DNA from: Furcasterigmium furcatum
Lineage: Eukaryota; Ascomycota; Sordariomycetes; Glomerellales; Plectosphaerellaceae
Direction of reading: 5' to 3'
NCBI GenBank assembly: GCA_001599815.1
Contig: BCIA01000004.1
Coordinates: 5,544,082 to 5,608,081, forward strand
Length of the DNA stretch: 64,000 bases
Below, piece after piece: positions 1 through 11,087 of this stretch. The translations under genes and the position numbers were made by a program. Numbering within the stretch: position 1 is the first letter of the stretch; every line of letters starts with the position of its first letter. Below the pieces are notes generated by a model. It saw only the letters and a program-made list of their open reading frames with translations, did no database searches and had not been told where the DNA came from.

Positions 1-206
1 CTCATCCCACGACGACGGTCCTGCGTCCGGTCGAACAGTGCAGCCATAACGTCGACCACATCATACCAGGAATCGTGCAACTGCTTGCTTCGAAATGCTC
101 GTATGCTCATTAATCATTCATTGCTGATTGTACATGTAGCCAAAGACCTCCAAACTCCATGACCCAGATGCTGCTAAACAGTCTCGTCCGCTGCAGCCTC
201 GTGCTC

Positions 207-1553
207 TCACGTCACCATCATATCTGGTGGCACGGGCGTGTCTCTCCTGCTCCCCGTCTCCTCGTTGAACAGCCCCTCTGATCCAAGCCGATCGCTTCTC
301 GCAGCGCCATCCTCGTCACCGGCCTTCCCGGAACTCGTCGGCGTGACAGCGTCGACCTCCATCTCCCCCGGCGTCAGGCCGCGCTCCACCTCCGCAATGT
401 CGCTCGACTCCAGCATCGGCACGTCAAGATTCTCGTCGAAACTTTCCACGCTCGGCGTCGGCAGGTCCTCCGTCGGCGTCTGAGAAGGCGGCACGATCAG
501 CAGCGGCGGCGGCTCAGAAGCCGCCTTCGCCCGCGCAGCCCTCACCGCCGCAACGGCCCCGCCCACCTCCTCGCTGTCCTCCTCGCCCTCTTCCTTCCCG
601 ATCGTCCACACCCACCGCCGCTTCTTCTCCTTCCTCTTCTTGTTCTTGCGGATGCCCCCGCTCCCCGTGGGCGACAGCGGCGACGACGCCGCCAGCCCCG
701 CCATCCGCCGGCGCATGTCCTCGAACGGGCCGGGCGTCTGCCCGCCGTCCCGGGTCTCCTCGTCTGTGAAGGTAATGGCCGGGCCCAGGCCCGCCTCCGT
801 GTCGTTGATGTTGACAGCAGGGGACAGCGGCGAGGCCTCGTCACCGAGACGCCAGCTGGTCGTGATGGTCTGCTCGATGGGGCTGTTGTACGCCACGCGG
901 CGAGCTGCCCGCTCCTGCAGCCGGAGGGACTGGCGCCGCGGGGATGTGGGTGTGGTGGATGTCCTCGGGGGGAGAGGGGAGTTGCGGAGGATACTGTGGA
1001 GCGAGCGGGGATGGGTGTAGGGCGGCGTTGATCCGGGGACTGTGAGGCTCGGCTGCGTTCGCCGGCGGGGTGTCCGGGGCTCAGGCTGCGTGTGGTGGGA
1101 GGGCATTGGGAGGACCTTGCCGTCGGTGCCAATGAAGCTGAACTTCTTGGGCTCGTCTACGTCTGTTGGTCCGGCGGAGAGCGGCGGCGTTGAGGTTAGA
1201 ATCGTTGGGAATGCCAGCTCCATGTGAATGGGAGAAGCCGGGTTGGCCGAGAGAGGCGTCTCGGGGTAGGAGATGTTATAGGGAGTATGAAGTTTGGTTC
1301 GGGCATCCTTGGAAAAGTCTGTGGTCAATTGCAGCCGTGGCGGCAGCGGGTTGTGTGTGTTGATGGCCGTGACGGGCGTTGATCGCTCGATTGCAGTCAC
1401 ATATACGTTTGAAAGGGTATTAAAGGCTGTCGGCGACGAAGGGTTGGCCGCAGACATTGTCCTGGGCGCTCTCGGGCTTGGGCTCGGGCTCGAGGTCTTG
1501 ATGCTGAGCGTGAGCTTCGGCCTCCTCGAGGCACTGGACTGAGGGGTGGCCAT
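207..1553 (-). CDS. Uncharacterised Ser/Pro-rich protein
   Basis: Single-exon frame of 448 residues opening with MATPQSSASRRPKLTLSIKT and ending in TAG/TGA-free coding up to VPPDMMVT and stop. I do not recognise the family. Most of the chain is low complexity, rich in Ser, Pro and Thr, and looks disordered. Near residue 300 there is a strongly basic patch (RKNKKRKEKKRR) followed by an acidic run, which could be a nuclear or nucleolar localisation signal; that is inference. No signal peptide, membrane segment or catalytic motif is visible. Opposite-strand frames of 60-200 codons across it are shadows. It is divergent from the iota-type polymerase gene, with 1.3 kb between the two starts. Reality as a gene is supported by length and codon bias, not by homology. 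Confidence 0.7.
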   Translation of the reverse strand: MATPQSSASRRPKLTLSIKTSSPSPSPRAPRTMSAANPSSPTAFNTLSNVYVTAIERSTPVTAINTHNPLPPRLQLTTDFSKDARTKLHTPYNISYPETPLSANPASPIHMELAFPTILTSTPPLSAGPTDVDEPKKFSFIGTDGKVLPMPSHHTQPEPRTPRRRTQPSLTVPGSTPPYTHPRSLHSILRNSPLPPRTSTTPTSPRRQSLRLQERAARRVAYNSPIEQTITTSWRLGDEASPLSPAVNINDTEAGLGPAITFTDEETRDGGQTPGPFEDMRRRMAGLAASSPLSPTGSGGIRKNKKRKEKKRRWVWTIGKEEGEEDSEEVGGAVAAVRAARAKAASEPPPLLIVPPSQTPTEDLPTPSVESFDENLDVPMLESSDIAEVERGLTPGEMEVDAVTPTSSGKAGDEDGAARSDRLGSEGLFNEETGSRRDTPVPPDMMVT

Positions 1554-2864
1554 GCTGGCTGTCGTTTTTGTTGTCGTATTACTCTCGGCTCCGACACTGT
1601 ATCACGCCCTTGGTGCGAGGGGCAAGGTGAGTTTGAATACGATGTATCGAAGCCTCTGAGGTTGCTCGGACCAGACGAGTCAATCGTCGATAATAACGGT
1701 CGGGCTAGGAAAAGAGAGCAGAAGTGCCACGCGGGGTCGGGGAACTGCGCTCGGCGGCTATATCTATTCAAGTATGCCTCAGATTCCGCGGGCTGGGACA
1801 ACGGGCCTCGCAGTTCGAGGCCGGCCCAGCGAGAGGCCAAGACGCCATGTGAAGCGCCATCCTCACCGCATATGCATGCAGTGTGACAAAGTCGGGACCC
1901 GATAGACGCGACCAGACTGGCAGAGACAGAGAAGCTGAATCGTCCCTAGAGGTGACCAAGGGAGGAATGACCCGCAGGAGGCACAGGCAGAGGGATGGTG
2001 GCCTCGGGCAGTGGTTGGTCGAGGGCGTGATGCAGTCCGAGGCGCAAGCGCCGGGCAACAGCACGATCCTTGTCGTTCTGGTGGTGTTCACCAATGGCGA
2101 GCGAGCGGGGTGGTTGGTCGCTTGTTCGAGCCAGGGCCACGGCGTCTACTGAGGGAGATGCTGTGGTTTGGGACTCGAAGGATGGTGTCCTGTGGATGCA
2201 ACCGGAGGAGCCTATCGAGAGAAATTTGTTCGTTTCTCGCTGCAGAGTCGCCGATGAATCCTTGTTCGCCTAGTCCATGATGTTTCGTTTGCTTCTGGAA
2301 AAACAGCGGGGATCAGCCGCGGTGCTCCGCTGCGCGGTTGCTGAGGCGCCAGTTCGGCCGATGATGGCTGCGTTTCTTCATGGCGGTCGGGTCTTGGGGA
2401 CCATGAGGATGTTTGATGTGCCTGGGCGCCTGGTAGTATGAACTGATTTTAGAATATCTACCGATGTGTCCAGGAGAGATGTTTCAGTGAACTGCAGTCG
2501 TGAAGACCAGAATTTGTGGGCCCGCAAGTGGACCGGAGCAAACGGCGCCGACGTTGCCTGGAGCTTCAATCGTGTCGGCTTCAGCGTCAATCTTCAGGGC
2601 TTGGAGATCCGGCATCCAGTAAATTCATCAACTTGTGTCAACTGGAAGACTCCGAGCGGCGACCGGGAACTTCCAAATGAAAGGCTTCCGAATAAGGATA
2701 TATTCGCCACTTTGCTGAGGAAAAGCCGCGCAGTACTGCGATGAATATCCTGCACGGTTCCAACGTATCGTCATTCTGGGCATCACGTTCCGGCCGCAGC
2801 ATGCCGGCTCACATTCACTTCGAGTTTAGTGGCCAGGAAACAGATTCGCATTCTCTACGATAAG
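1554..2864. other. Intergenic, divergent promoter region
   Basis: Gene-free stretch between two divergent starts. Only short frames (largest about 100 codons) without recognisable protein character. No RNA gene or repeat noticed. Confidence 0.5.
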
Positions 2865-4669
2865 ATGGAACATCTCAGAAAACGCCCGCCGCGGCGGAAG
2901 GACGACAGGGTCATACTGCATTTTGTACGTTGACTTGTGCACCACCCGCCTTCACCATGCCCGATCCTGGCGCCCCGCACTCTCGACCTCCTGGCTTACC
3001 AGCTGATTCCGCAGGACTACGACTGCTTCTATGCGTCAGTTTTCGAGAACCGCGATCCGGCGCTCAAGTCGCTGCCCGTGGGCGTCAAGCAGAAGAGCAT
3101 CCTGGCCACCTGCAACTACGTCGCCCGGGCGCGAGGCGTCAAGAAGCTGATGCGCATCTCCGATGCCAAGAAGCTTTGCCCAGACCTTGTCATCGTTGAA
3201 GGGGAGGACCTCACGCCGTTTCGTGACGCCAGCAAGATGCTGTGGTCTTTCCTGAGGTCGTACTCGTGGAACCACAAGGTGGAGAGGCTCGGCTTGGATG
3301 AAGTGTTCATGGGTACGAATTCCTGGAGAAGCATGGACTGGCCTGCGGCTGACGAGTTGCAGATGTCACGGACATAGTCGACTACAACATCTCCTGCCTC
3401 AATCGGTCCTCCCTGGCTGAAAGCTTCTTCTACCTGTCGATGCAAGACCCAGAAACAGGGTTTCCCTGCGACTTGACCCGTCTGGCAGGTTATGTGCATG
3501 GAACGGCGCCCGGAGATCCCCCGCTCGATGACCAAAACTACGTCCGCATTCTCCTTGGATCCCATCTAGGACAGCATTTACGTCTCAAGATTGAGGAGGA
3601 TTTTGGCTTCACATCGACGTGCGGCGTATCGACGAACAAGCTCCTCAGCAAACTCGTTGGCAGCAAGCACAAGCCACGGAACCAGACGACGTTGTTGGCC
3701 CTAGCCGAGGCCGATTTCGTTGGTTTTATTGATGCTTACACAATCAGGAAAATCCCCGGAATTGGGACCAAAATAACTCAGCTCCTGGAGCAGAAGATCT
3801 TGTCAAAACAAGGCAAGATCGAGGGCTACGATACCGAGTCCGCATTGACTGCGCATGATGTGCGAGTACACCCCGATGTGTATCCAGAGACTCTCGAAAG
3901 TCTACTCAGCGGACCTGGAGCAGAGCAGGGAATCGGGGTCAGGATATGGAACTTGCTGCACGGAGTCGACAACGCGGAGGTCAAAGAAGCCAGCGACATA
4001 CCATCACAGATAAGCATCGAGGATACATACCGAGGCCTGCACGGGCTGCCAGCCATCGAGGCGGAACTGAAGAAGATCTCAGCGTCGCTCGCACGGCGGA
4101 TGCGGGTGGACCTGGTCACACAGGACGGAGAGGCCCAGAGATGGATGGCGCATCCCAAGACGCTGCGCTTGTCCATCCGGTCCTGGCCAGAAGACGAGGA
4201 TCTCGGCAACTGGGACTTCAGCAGGACGTCGCGATCGCAACCCCTTCCGAATTTTGTCTTCAACCTAAAAGAGACGACGGATGCCATCGGTGGGAGACTG
4301 GCTTCCGAGACGCTGTTCCCGATGCTGAAGAAGTTTCACCCCGAACGAGACCATCAGTGGAACCTGCAGCTCATCAACATCTGCGTCGCCAACATGGTGC
4401 CCAGCGGAAGTGAGGCTGGCGGGGGCGTGGGCAGGGACATCTCTGCCATGTTCCGGAAGCAGGACGATGTTCTCCGGCAGTGGAGGGTGGAGACGGCGAT
4501 TGTTGAAGATGGAGAGGAAGAGGCGGAGGACGAGCTAGACGATGACAGCTTGGACGTGGATGCTTCATGGGAGGCCAGCCAAGACACAGGCCGCTGTTCT
4601 TTGTGTGGCCATTTCATACCGCCTTTTGCCATGTCGGCGCATGCGAGATACCATGACATGGGTGATTGA
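2865..4669 (+). CDS. Y-family translesion DNA polymerase, iota type
   Basis: Translesion polymerase that copies past damaged template bases in the nucleus. Three exons, 2865-2924, 3015-3312 and 3363-4669, give 554 residues. The start was fixed by splicing. Exon 1 ends RVILHF and joins exon 2 DYDCFYASV, restoring the Y-family N-terminal metal motif; removing intron 2 restores LDEVFMDVTD, the second catalytic acidic motif. The stretch GVKQKSILATCNYVARARGVKKL and GEDLTPFRD is typical of polymerase iota rather than eta or kappa. A helix-hairpin-helix-like KIPGIGTKI lies mid-protein, then the little-finger region. The C-terminus carries C-x2-C-x11-H-x3-H, resembling a UBZ ubiquitin-binding finger, which in this family recruits the enzyme to ubiquitinated PCNA. 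The Glu usual after YASV is Phe here. An AATAAA lies a few bases after the stop. Confidence 0.88.
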
Positions 4670-6174
4670 GTAGTAATAAAGGATGGGTTGTCAGATATCT
4701 CGTCGTCTGAAAAGAGACAAGTCGAATGTGATGGGGAAGCTGAGAACCCACCATTTCTATCTGAGACGTTGTTGGCCCTATTCCACGCATGTCTCTGATC
4801 TCATGTCATGTCTGCGACGTCTTCTGCAGGCATCTTGGCATCTAGATCTAACTGCTAAGTAGTACCCACTCGCAATGACATCCAATACTGAGGTGCTTCC
4901 TACCTACTACATACGCTGAACTCCTGGAATACGACCAACGGGGCCGGAGAACTGTGCTTGGCACCAGGTGGAAGGGAAGGAGTTGCGGGCGGGCCATTAG
5001 TACCTACCTGGGTACCAGTACATGCAGCAAGCCGTCTGGAAACCCATTCTGGAGGGCACGACCCCTGATCTTCGGTGCTCCTGCATGGAAGTGCCGTTCT
5101 CTGAAGACGTCCGACAAGGATTTGGTTCGTGGCACCCGTGGCTGTCATATCCAGGTGGCAGCAATGGCTCCTTCCATGGAAGGATGGAAGCAAGATGCGA
5201 GCCCCTGACATGACATCTGACAGAGACCCCAGCTTGACTCCGCTTGTTGAATGAATCACAGGGACAAAAGATTGTGACGGATCCCTTCTGGGCGACAAAA
5301 GGAGCCCGCCTTGTGTCTCGCGAGTCGCAGCTTCCCGTGCGGTGAGGGAGGACCTGGGGATGGATGCACCTGCACTCCGTAAGGTACGTAGGGAGTAGGT
5401 AGCAGCAACAAACAAAACTGGATTGACTGGTTCGACCCCCAATGCGACGCGCAAGGAAAGAGCTGGCCAACCCGAGTCCTTGCAACCCTTCCTTTCGTTT
5501 GTTGGCCAGAACAGCACCTGGAGCAACCCGACCTCGGGAAGGAAAAGAACCTACCTACCAATTCTCGCACCCTTTTCGGAGTGTGAATGCCTCAACAACA
5601 ACCCCTCGCGGCCTGAGGGCAGTCAACTCCTCCCCTGAAAGGGCAACGGGCACAGGGAATCCGGCAACAGGAGCCACTTGCACCTCCAGCTCAGCATCTC
5701 AGTGGTCCTTGTCGTGATTCACCCACGGCTCGCCCACCTTACCTTCTCAACACCAAAAGAGAGCCTGGCCACCACCCACCCGCATCTCCAAACAGCCAAC
5801 TTGTTCCTACCCCTGGACTCGAGCATGCTCTCCTCCTGACTACCTCACTTCCTGCATTGGCCATTTACACCAGCAAGACCTACCTCGACGAAACCATACC
5901 TCCATCCACGAGTTTCCTCCAGGAACCCTCTCGTCCGAACCCTTCCTCTACCTCCACAACAGAACACCACACCAAAGCACGTCCGTGGGCCATCGATCCC
6001 ACAACACTCCCGCAGCTGATCACCGCAAGCTGGTCTTCTTGGAACGGTTATCGCATACGGCCCATGTCCTTCTCTTAGCCCAATCCCTCTGTCTTTGCGA
6101 TTCACTTTTGACTCGAACCCTCCTCGTGCATCTTCTCAGCACCACACCAAGCGTCCTGCCTCGACATATCAAAC
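4670..6174. other. Intergenic with repeated TACCTAC heptamer
   Basis: No gene recognised in 1.5 kb. The heptamer TACCTAC occurs at 4901-4907, 5001-5007 and 5552-5558, and as its complement GTAGGTA at 5395-5401. The last 400 bp are C-rich and probably form the promoter and leader of the DUF726 gene. Confidence 0.5.
4675..4680 (+). terminator. Candidate polyadenylation signal AATAAA
   Basis: Perfect AATAAA just after the stop codon of the polymerase gene. Fungal signals are loose, so this is suggestive only. Confidence 0.3.
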
Positions 6175-8546
6175 ATGCCTCCCACTCGAGGTGGCAAGCG
6201 GCCCCCTTTTCAACGCAGTGGCAGAACCACCGATGTCACTGGCGTCCTGACCCTCGACGAGAAACTCGCCTTGAGCTCCCTCGCCCACGACATCGTCGCC
6301 AAGATGGAGAATCAGATCGCCGGAAGGTTTGACAATGTCCGCCTGCCGTCACGCGCCGAGAACCCACAGTATTCTCTCCTCCTGTGCGCTTACAAGCCCT
6401 GCGATACTTCCAACAAGGAGAACGAACCTCCAGGAAGAGTTCGACCTCCCTCGGCGCAAGTTGCTCGACCACTAAACAGCGCCCCAAAGGGGTATAGCAG
6501 GGCTGTCTCCGGCAGGGGCAAGGAACTCGCTGCCGCAGTGCAGGAGAGCGCCCGCGAGGAGCCTTGGGGTATCCCCGTCCACCAGGAAATGAAGAAAGAG
6601 CTCTTGACTGTGTTCCAAAAGTGGCAGAACACTCTCGTTGCTCGCTTCAAGGACCTGTCTGTCCGGGAAACTGAGACATCTGGCCCGGCCGCGCAGAGGG
6701 GAGGCCGTGGAGGACGCGGCGGACGGAGCACTCGAGGTGGTAGGGGAGACCATGGCCTGGGCCCGAACGACCTCCGCCAGCCAGCATCTGTCGGTCGTGG
6801 AGGCACAAGGGGAGGAAACGGCCTGTCGTACTCCCGGATTGCTGGTAAGTGCACAGGCTGACATGGCTCAGCTTCATCGGTGCTTTTCTTGACCGGGACA
6901 AATGCTAACCTCTGTTAGGCCAGTCACCTCCCTCTCAAGATGGAGATGCCCACCTCGCCCGCCGATTCCCGCCCTTGGTGACGTGGTTGGCGACTCTGTC
7001 CCTGGAAAAGAGGAAACTCCTACTGCACCTCACTTTGCTCGTCGTCATCTCCATGGACGCATACCCATCCTTCAGCCGGGTGTTCATGCTTTTCTTCACC
7101 TCATCCCTTCACCTACCCCTCACAGCGGTTCAGGAAGACGAGGTCCGCCTGGGTCGGGGCCTGGGGAAAGCTGCCGTGGGCCTGGACCTCGACTTTGTCG
7201 CACAGCAGAAAACCACTGAGAGTAAGAAGTCTCGCAAGTGGAAAGCTGCTGGCGCATCTCTCATCACCGCGCCGTCTGGCGGCCTAGCCGAGCCATTCGT
7301 CTGGGCCGGCATTGGCACCATCCCCGGAAGCGACCACAGCGGCATCACCCATGCCATGACTGCCAAGATCCTGGGTAACGTTGCGCACAACGGCATCATT
7401 GTTGGCAACATCCTCGGCATCTATGCCGGACGAGAAACGGGAAACATGGTGGATCAGTACGCCAAGGACTCGGCTGACTTCGCCCTTCTTCCCATCGACG
7501 GTTCGAGCGAGGATGGATACCGGGACTCCGGAAGCATTGCAGCCTTGGATCGTAGGATGCGGTTGGTCATCGGCGTCGGTGGATGGCTTACGCAGGAGGA
7601 CGGCTCCATCGAGCCGTTCCGATGTCTTCGCAGCCCCAGTGCTGAGACGTATGCTCTCCGTTACGAAATCGCCAACCTCCTGACTCTCGGCAGCTCCCTC
7701 GAGCAGATCATCTTCCGAAGCACGCTGTGGACCGATATCAGCCGGGAGATGACGGGTCGCAATGGTGAGTACAGATTCCCACGAAGCAAAGCCATGAGTG
7801 CCCACTGACGTGTCACCCCAGTATTTGCTTGCCTGATGAACAACAAGTGGCCTCTCGGCATGCTGAGGCTCAACAAGGTCATCGATAACCCTTGGAACGT
7901 TGGCATGATTCGCTCCGAGAAAGCGGGTATGGCCCTGGCGGAGTGTATCGGGCGAAAAGTCCAGGGGGACCGCCCAGTGTCCCTGGTGGGTTACAGCTTG
8001 GGAGCCCGCGCCATTTACACTTGCTTGATGGCGCTGGCAGAACGCCGGCAATTCGGCCTCGTCGAGAACGTGGTGCTCCTGGGTGCACCGACTCCAGCAG
8101 ACCCGCGTCTCTGGCTCAGCATGAAGACCGTGGTCCATGGCAGACTGATCAACATCTTTTCGGAAAACGACTGGCTCCTTGGGTTCCTGTACCGTACAGC
8201 AAACCTGGAGTACGGCGTGGCCGGTCTTCAGCAGGTGTCTGGGATGGATGGTGTGGAGAACTACAACGCCAGTGCCATGATCAAAGGCCACCTCCGGTAC
8301 CAGTACATGGTCGGTAAGCTCCTCAGTGCAGTCCACTGGGAAGACCTGGACGTTGGCCAGATCGTCGAGGACGACGCCATGATGATGAAGAAAGACAAGA
8401 AGATCCGCCGGAAAAGGGCGCCGACGTCCCCTCACCTGCCGGTGGACAAGAGCGTGAAGCCTGTGCACCGACCGTCGGAGCGGGGGGACAAGAAGAACGC
8501 CAACGGACTTGAAGCGCGCATGATGAAGATGAAGATCCAGGGCTAG
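6175..8546 (+). CDS. DUF726 alpha/beta-hydrolase membrane protein
   Basis: Member of the DUF726 family (yeast Mil1, human TMCO4), membrane-associated proteins with an alpha/beta-hydrolase fold; the reaction is not established. Exons 6175-6844, 6919-7764 and 7822-8546 give 746 residues. The family core begins after the first intron: LSLEKRKLLLHL, a hydrophobic glycine-rich segment around residues 345-400 that is likely membrane-embedded, then VIGVGGWLT and the nucleophile elbow GYSLGAR with Ser564. The C-terminus is Lys-rich. Unusually, residues 175-215 form an RGG/RG-rich region, a feature of RNA-binding proteins, inserted between two family segments (residues about 25-165 and from 224 on). 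Splice phases close exactly. Convergent with the GatC-like gene. A 394-codon antisense frame is a shadow. Confidence 0.88.
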
Positions 8547-8912
8547 GCTACGGACAGCATCTCAACCAAGCCGACACGCATGATTATCCAGGGGTATCTC
8601 GGTAGTGGCCAGGGAAGCGGAACTGAACATGACAAGCCGGGGGAGAGAAGGGAGAGAAAGGAGACTCGCTCTGATGACATCTTTTGGGGGGCATCAGGCA
8701 CCTGTACGAGAATCAGCTTATGTACCATTGGAGGAGGTGGTGGCAGTGTCCACGGTGTTGAAGGCCTTGTTCGCCTTGGCAATCGCATTTGTACGACTGC
8801 GTACCTCGGCTGCCGCCGAGGAGCGGCATATCGTCGCATTGATAGACGGCGAGTCCGCAAGGGCACGGCCAGAACATTCTTGAGTTGTTCTACAAACGGG
8901 GTATCTTGATTC
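8547..8912. other. Convergent 3' intergenic region
   Basis: Between the ends of two convergent genes. Nothing further recognised. Confidence 0.4.
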
Positions 8913-9641
8913 CTACTGTGGCGCCTTTCTATTTTGCACGACGAAATATTTGCCGCCTGCCGTTCGCCCTGCCGTCTTGAGGGGGTTCCAATCCTCCGCC
9001 GTTCTAGTCACCTCGTCTGTGGAAGCTGCGGGTGTCTTCCCCCTCCTAGGCCGCTTCCTGTGCCCGAACCTCGTCTCTCTCGCGAGAGCATCTTGTAGGT
9101 CCTGGAGCCAGACGGTAGTGTCCTGCCTCCCCTGTGCGGTCTCATCGCGGAGGGCACGCAGGGGCTCTACGCCTGTTGTGTCGACGGCTTGGATCTCTCG
9201 GACGAAGCGGAGGTGGGCGCGCAGGGAGTCAAGGAGGGAGGCCTCGGCCTGTGGTGTCGCAGGGAGAGGGAGCGCGGAGAGGCGCAGGAGGTGATGGAGT
9301 TTTTGGGGTGTGATCTCGTCGGCTGCAGACGGCGGCGAGGGCGATGAGTCGAGGAGGGACGTGACGGACCAGTTTGGCTTGGAGAGGATTTGGTTTGGGG
9401 TCTGGGAGGACTTGGATGTGAGGGTTCGTCGTGTGAATGTAGAAAGGGGCCGTGAAGATTGGATCGGAGATGTTGCTGTTGTGGGCGTTGATCTGGCGGT
9501 ATTGAGAGCCCGAACGATGCGCATTGGGAGGTTGCAGCTTGGACAGAGGGGGCGAGCCATGGTGGGCATGGATATCGTGGGCTCGGAGGTTGGTGTGAGG
9601 TCGAGGTTTGTCGTTGAAGCTGTCGATGCTGGCTGGCGCAT
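8913..9641 (-). CDS. Mitochondrial Glu-tRNA(Gln) amidotransferase GatC-like subunit
   Basis: Single exon, 242 residues. The middle (residues about 110-180) matches the GatC/Gta3 helical fold: ITPQKLHHLLRLSAL, LLDSLRAHLRFVREIQ and VDTTGVEPL, the last being the diagnostic GatC turn. In the GatCAB complex this small subunit stabilises GatA, and the complex amidates mischarged Glu-tRNA(Gln) in mitochondria. The N-terminus is rich in Arg, Ser and Thr and lacks acids, as expected of a mitochondrial presequence. Several Met codons lie within the first 50 residues, so the start is uncertain; the first ATG was taken. The C-terminal basic tail ends GGKYFVVQNRKAPQ. Divergent from sec17 with a 311 bp shared promoter. 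Confidence 0.8.
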   Translation of the reverse strand: MRQPASTASTTNLDLTPTSEPTISMPTMARPLCPSCNLPMRIVRALNTARSTPTTATSPIQSSRPLSTFTRRTLTSKSSQTPNQILSKPNWSVTSLLDSSPSPPSAADEITPQKLHHLLRLSALPLPATPQAEASLLDSLRAHLRFVREIQAVDTTGVEPLRALRDETAQGRQDTTVWLQDLQDALARETRFGHRKRPRRGKTPAASTDEVTRTAEDWNPLKTAGRTAGGKYFVVQNRKAPQ

Positions 9642-9952
9642 CTCATTGGAAATTAAATGTTAGGGATAGAGTACTTGAATGCACAATTTAAGACTGAGAG
9701 TACGTCAGCTTCATCACGCTGACAACTTGAGCACACCTGTGCCCCACTCTGTCAACCGGGCAGCCAGCGTCATAGCTCGAGTCCAACGTGCGACGCCTAA
9801 GACCCTGGATCGGCCAAACTTCACTGCCACATCGACATTCTGGCTTCGTCCTCCGACATCTGGCCAGACCGACGCCCAGACACAACAAGAACCCCAACTG
9901 CCCGATACGAAGACATAAACAAGAGCAGTCACGAACATACAAATCACCCAAC
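9642..9952. promoter_or_regulatory. Shared promoter of GatC-like and sec17 genes
   Basis: Compact 311 bp interval between divergent start codons, so both promoters must lie here. No specific site identified. Confidence 0.5.
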
Positions 9953-11087
9953 ATGGCGCAAGATCCTCGGGCGCTTCTCCAAAAGGTCCGTCATCCGGCT
10001 GCCCCGCGCTTGCCCCGCCACGGCGACGACGTCTGGTGCGGCGGCAGCGCCATCAGCCCTCGAAGCCCTGCTGACTCTTCTCCCCGCCCGTGAACAGGCC
10101 GACAAGCAGCTCTCCAGCGCCGGCGGAGGCTTCAGCTTCTTCGGGGGCCGCGACGAAAAGTATCAGGATGCTGCGGACCTCTACATCCAGGCCGCGAATG
10201 CGTTCAAGATGCAGCAGCAGTGTACGTCAGCCCCATCCCCGTCCGAGCACATCATCCCGTGCTAACCACGCGCGCGCGAGCAGTCACCGAGGCTGGCCAG
10301 GCGTTCGAAAAGGCCGCGACCATCCAGACCAACAACCTGAAGGAGCCCGACGACGCCGCCAACACTCTCGTCGACGCGTTCAAGGCCTACCGAAAGGTCG
10401 ACCCCAAGGCGGCCGTGCGCTGCCTCGACGTCGCCATCAACCAGTACTGTGCCAAGGGCAACTTCCGCCGCGCGGCGGGGCACAAGGAGGCCTTGGGCGA
10501 GGTGTACGAGCAGGACCTGCAGGACGCGAAGGCCGCGCTCGAGAGCTACGAGAAGGCAGCCCAGTGGTACGAGGGCGACAACTCGACTGCGTGCGTACCC
10601 CCTTCCCCTCCCGTCCCCCTCTCTATACTTCGGGTCCATGTGTCCTGTTGATGGTAGCTAACACGCCCCCAGTCTCGCCAACAAGCTCTGGCTCAAGGTC
10701 GCGGACACCGCAGCGCTCGACGGCGACTACTACAAGGCGATCGAGGCGTATGAGCGCGTGGCTGCGGCGAGCGTCAACAACAACCTGATGCGATACTCGG
10801 TCAAGGACTACTTCCTCAAGGCCGGCATTTGCCACCTGGCGACGGGCGACGTGGTGGCCTCGCACCGCGCGCTGGACAAGTACACCGAGATGGACCCGAC
10901 GTTCCAGGGCCAGCGCGAGTTCACGCTGCTGAGCCAGCTGCTGGGGGCCATCGAGAAGGGCGACCAGGAGGAGTTCACGGATCAGCTATTCCAGTACGAC
11001 CAGGTGTCGAAGCTCGACAGGTGGAAGACGACGATGCTGGTCAAGGTGAAGAACGGGATCGAGGCGCCGGAGGATGAGTTCGCGTGA
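9953..11087 (+). CDS. sec17: Alpha-SNAP vesicular fusion protein Sec17
   Basis: Adaptor that recruits the ATPase Sec18/NSF to SNARE complexes so they can be taken apart after membrane fusion. Four exons, 9953-9985, 10098-10221, 10284-10590 and 10673-11087, join in frame to 292 residues, the length of yeast Sec17. The N-terminus has the membrane-contact loop GGGFSFFGG followed by DAADLYIQAANAFK. Helical TPR-like repeats continue through EAGQAFEKAA, ALESYEKAAQWYEG and AIEAYERVA. The conserved C-terminus, KLDRWKTTMLVKVK, contains the leucine region that stimulates Sec18, and the chain ends in an acidic tail. The first coding exon holds only 11 codons. The Vti1 SNARE gene at 21.9 kb encodes a potential substrate complex partner. 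Confidence 0.95.

Noticed and set aside
2930..3199. Alternative polymerase start in the frame MPDPGAPHS
   Set aside because: That ATG lies inside intron 1; using it loses the catalytic DYDCFYA motif frame, whereas the upstream ATG at 2865 restores it.
5429..5440. GGTTCGACCCC resembling a tRNA B box
   Set aside because: No T-arm or acceptor pairing can be drawn around it.
7284..8468. 394-codon minus-strand frame
   Set aside because: Antisense of the DUF726 exons; composition mirrors codon bias and no domain is recognisable.
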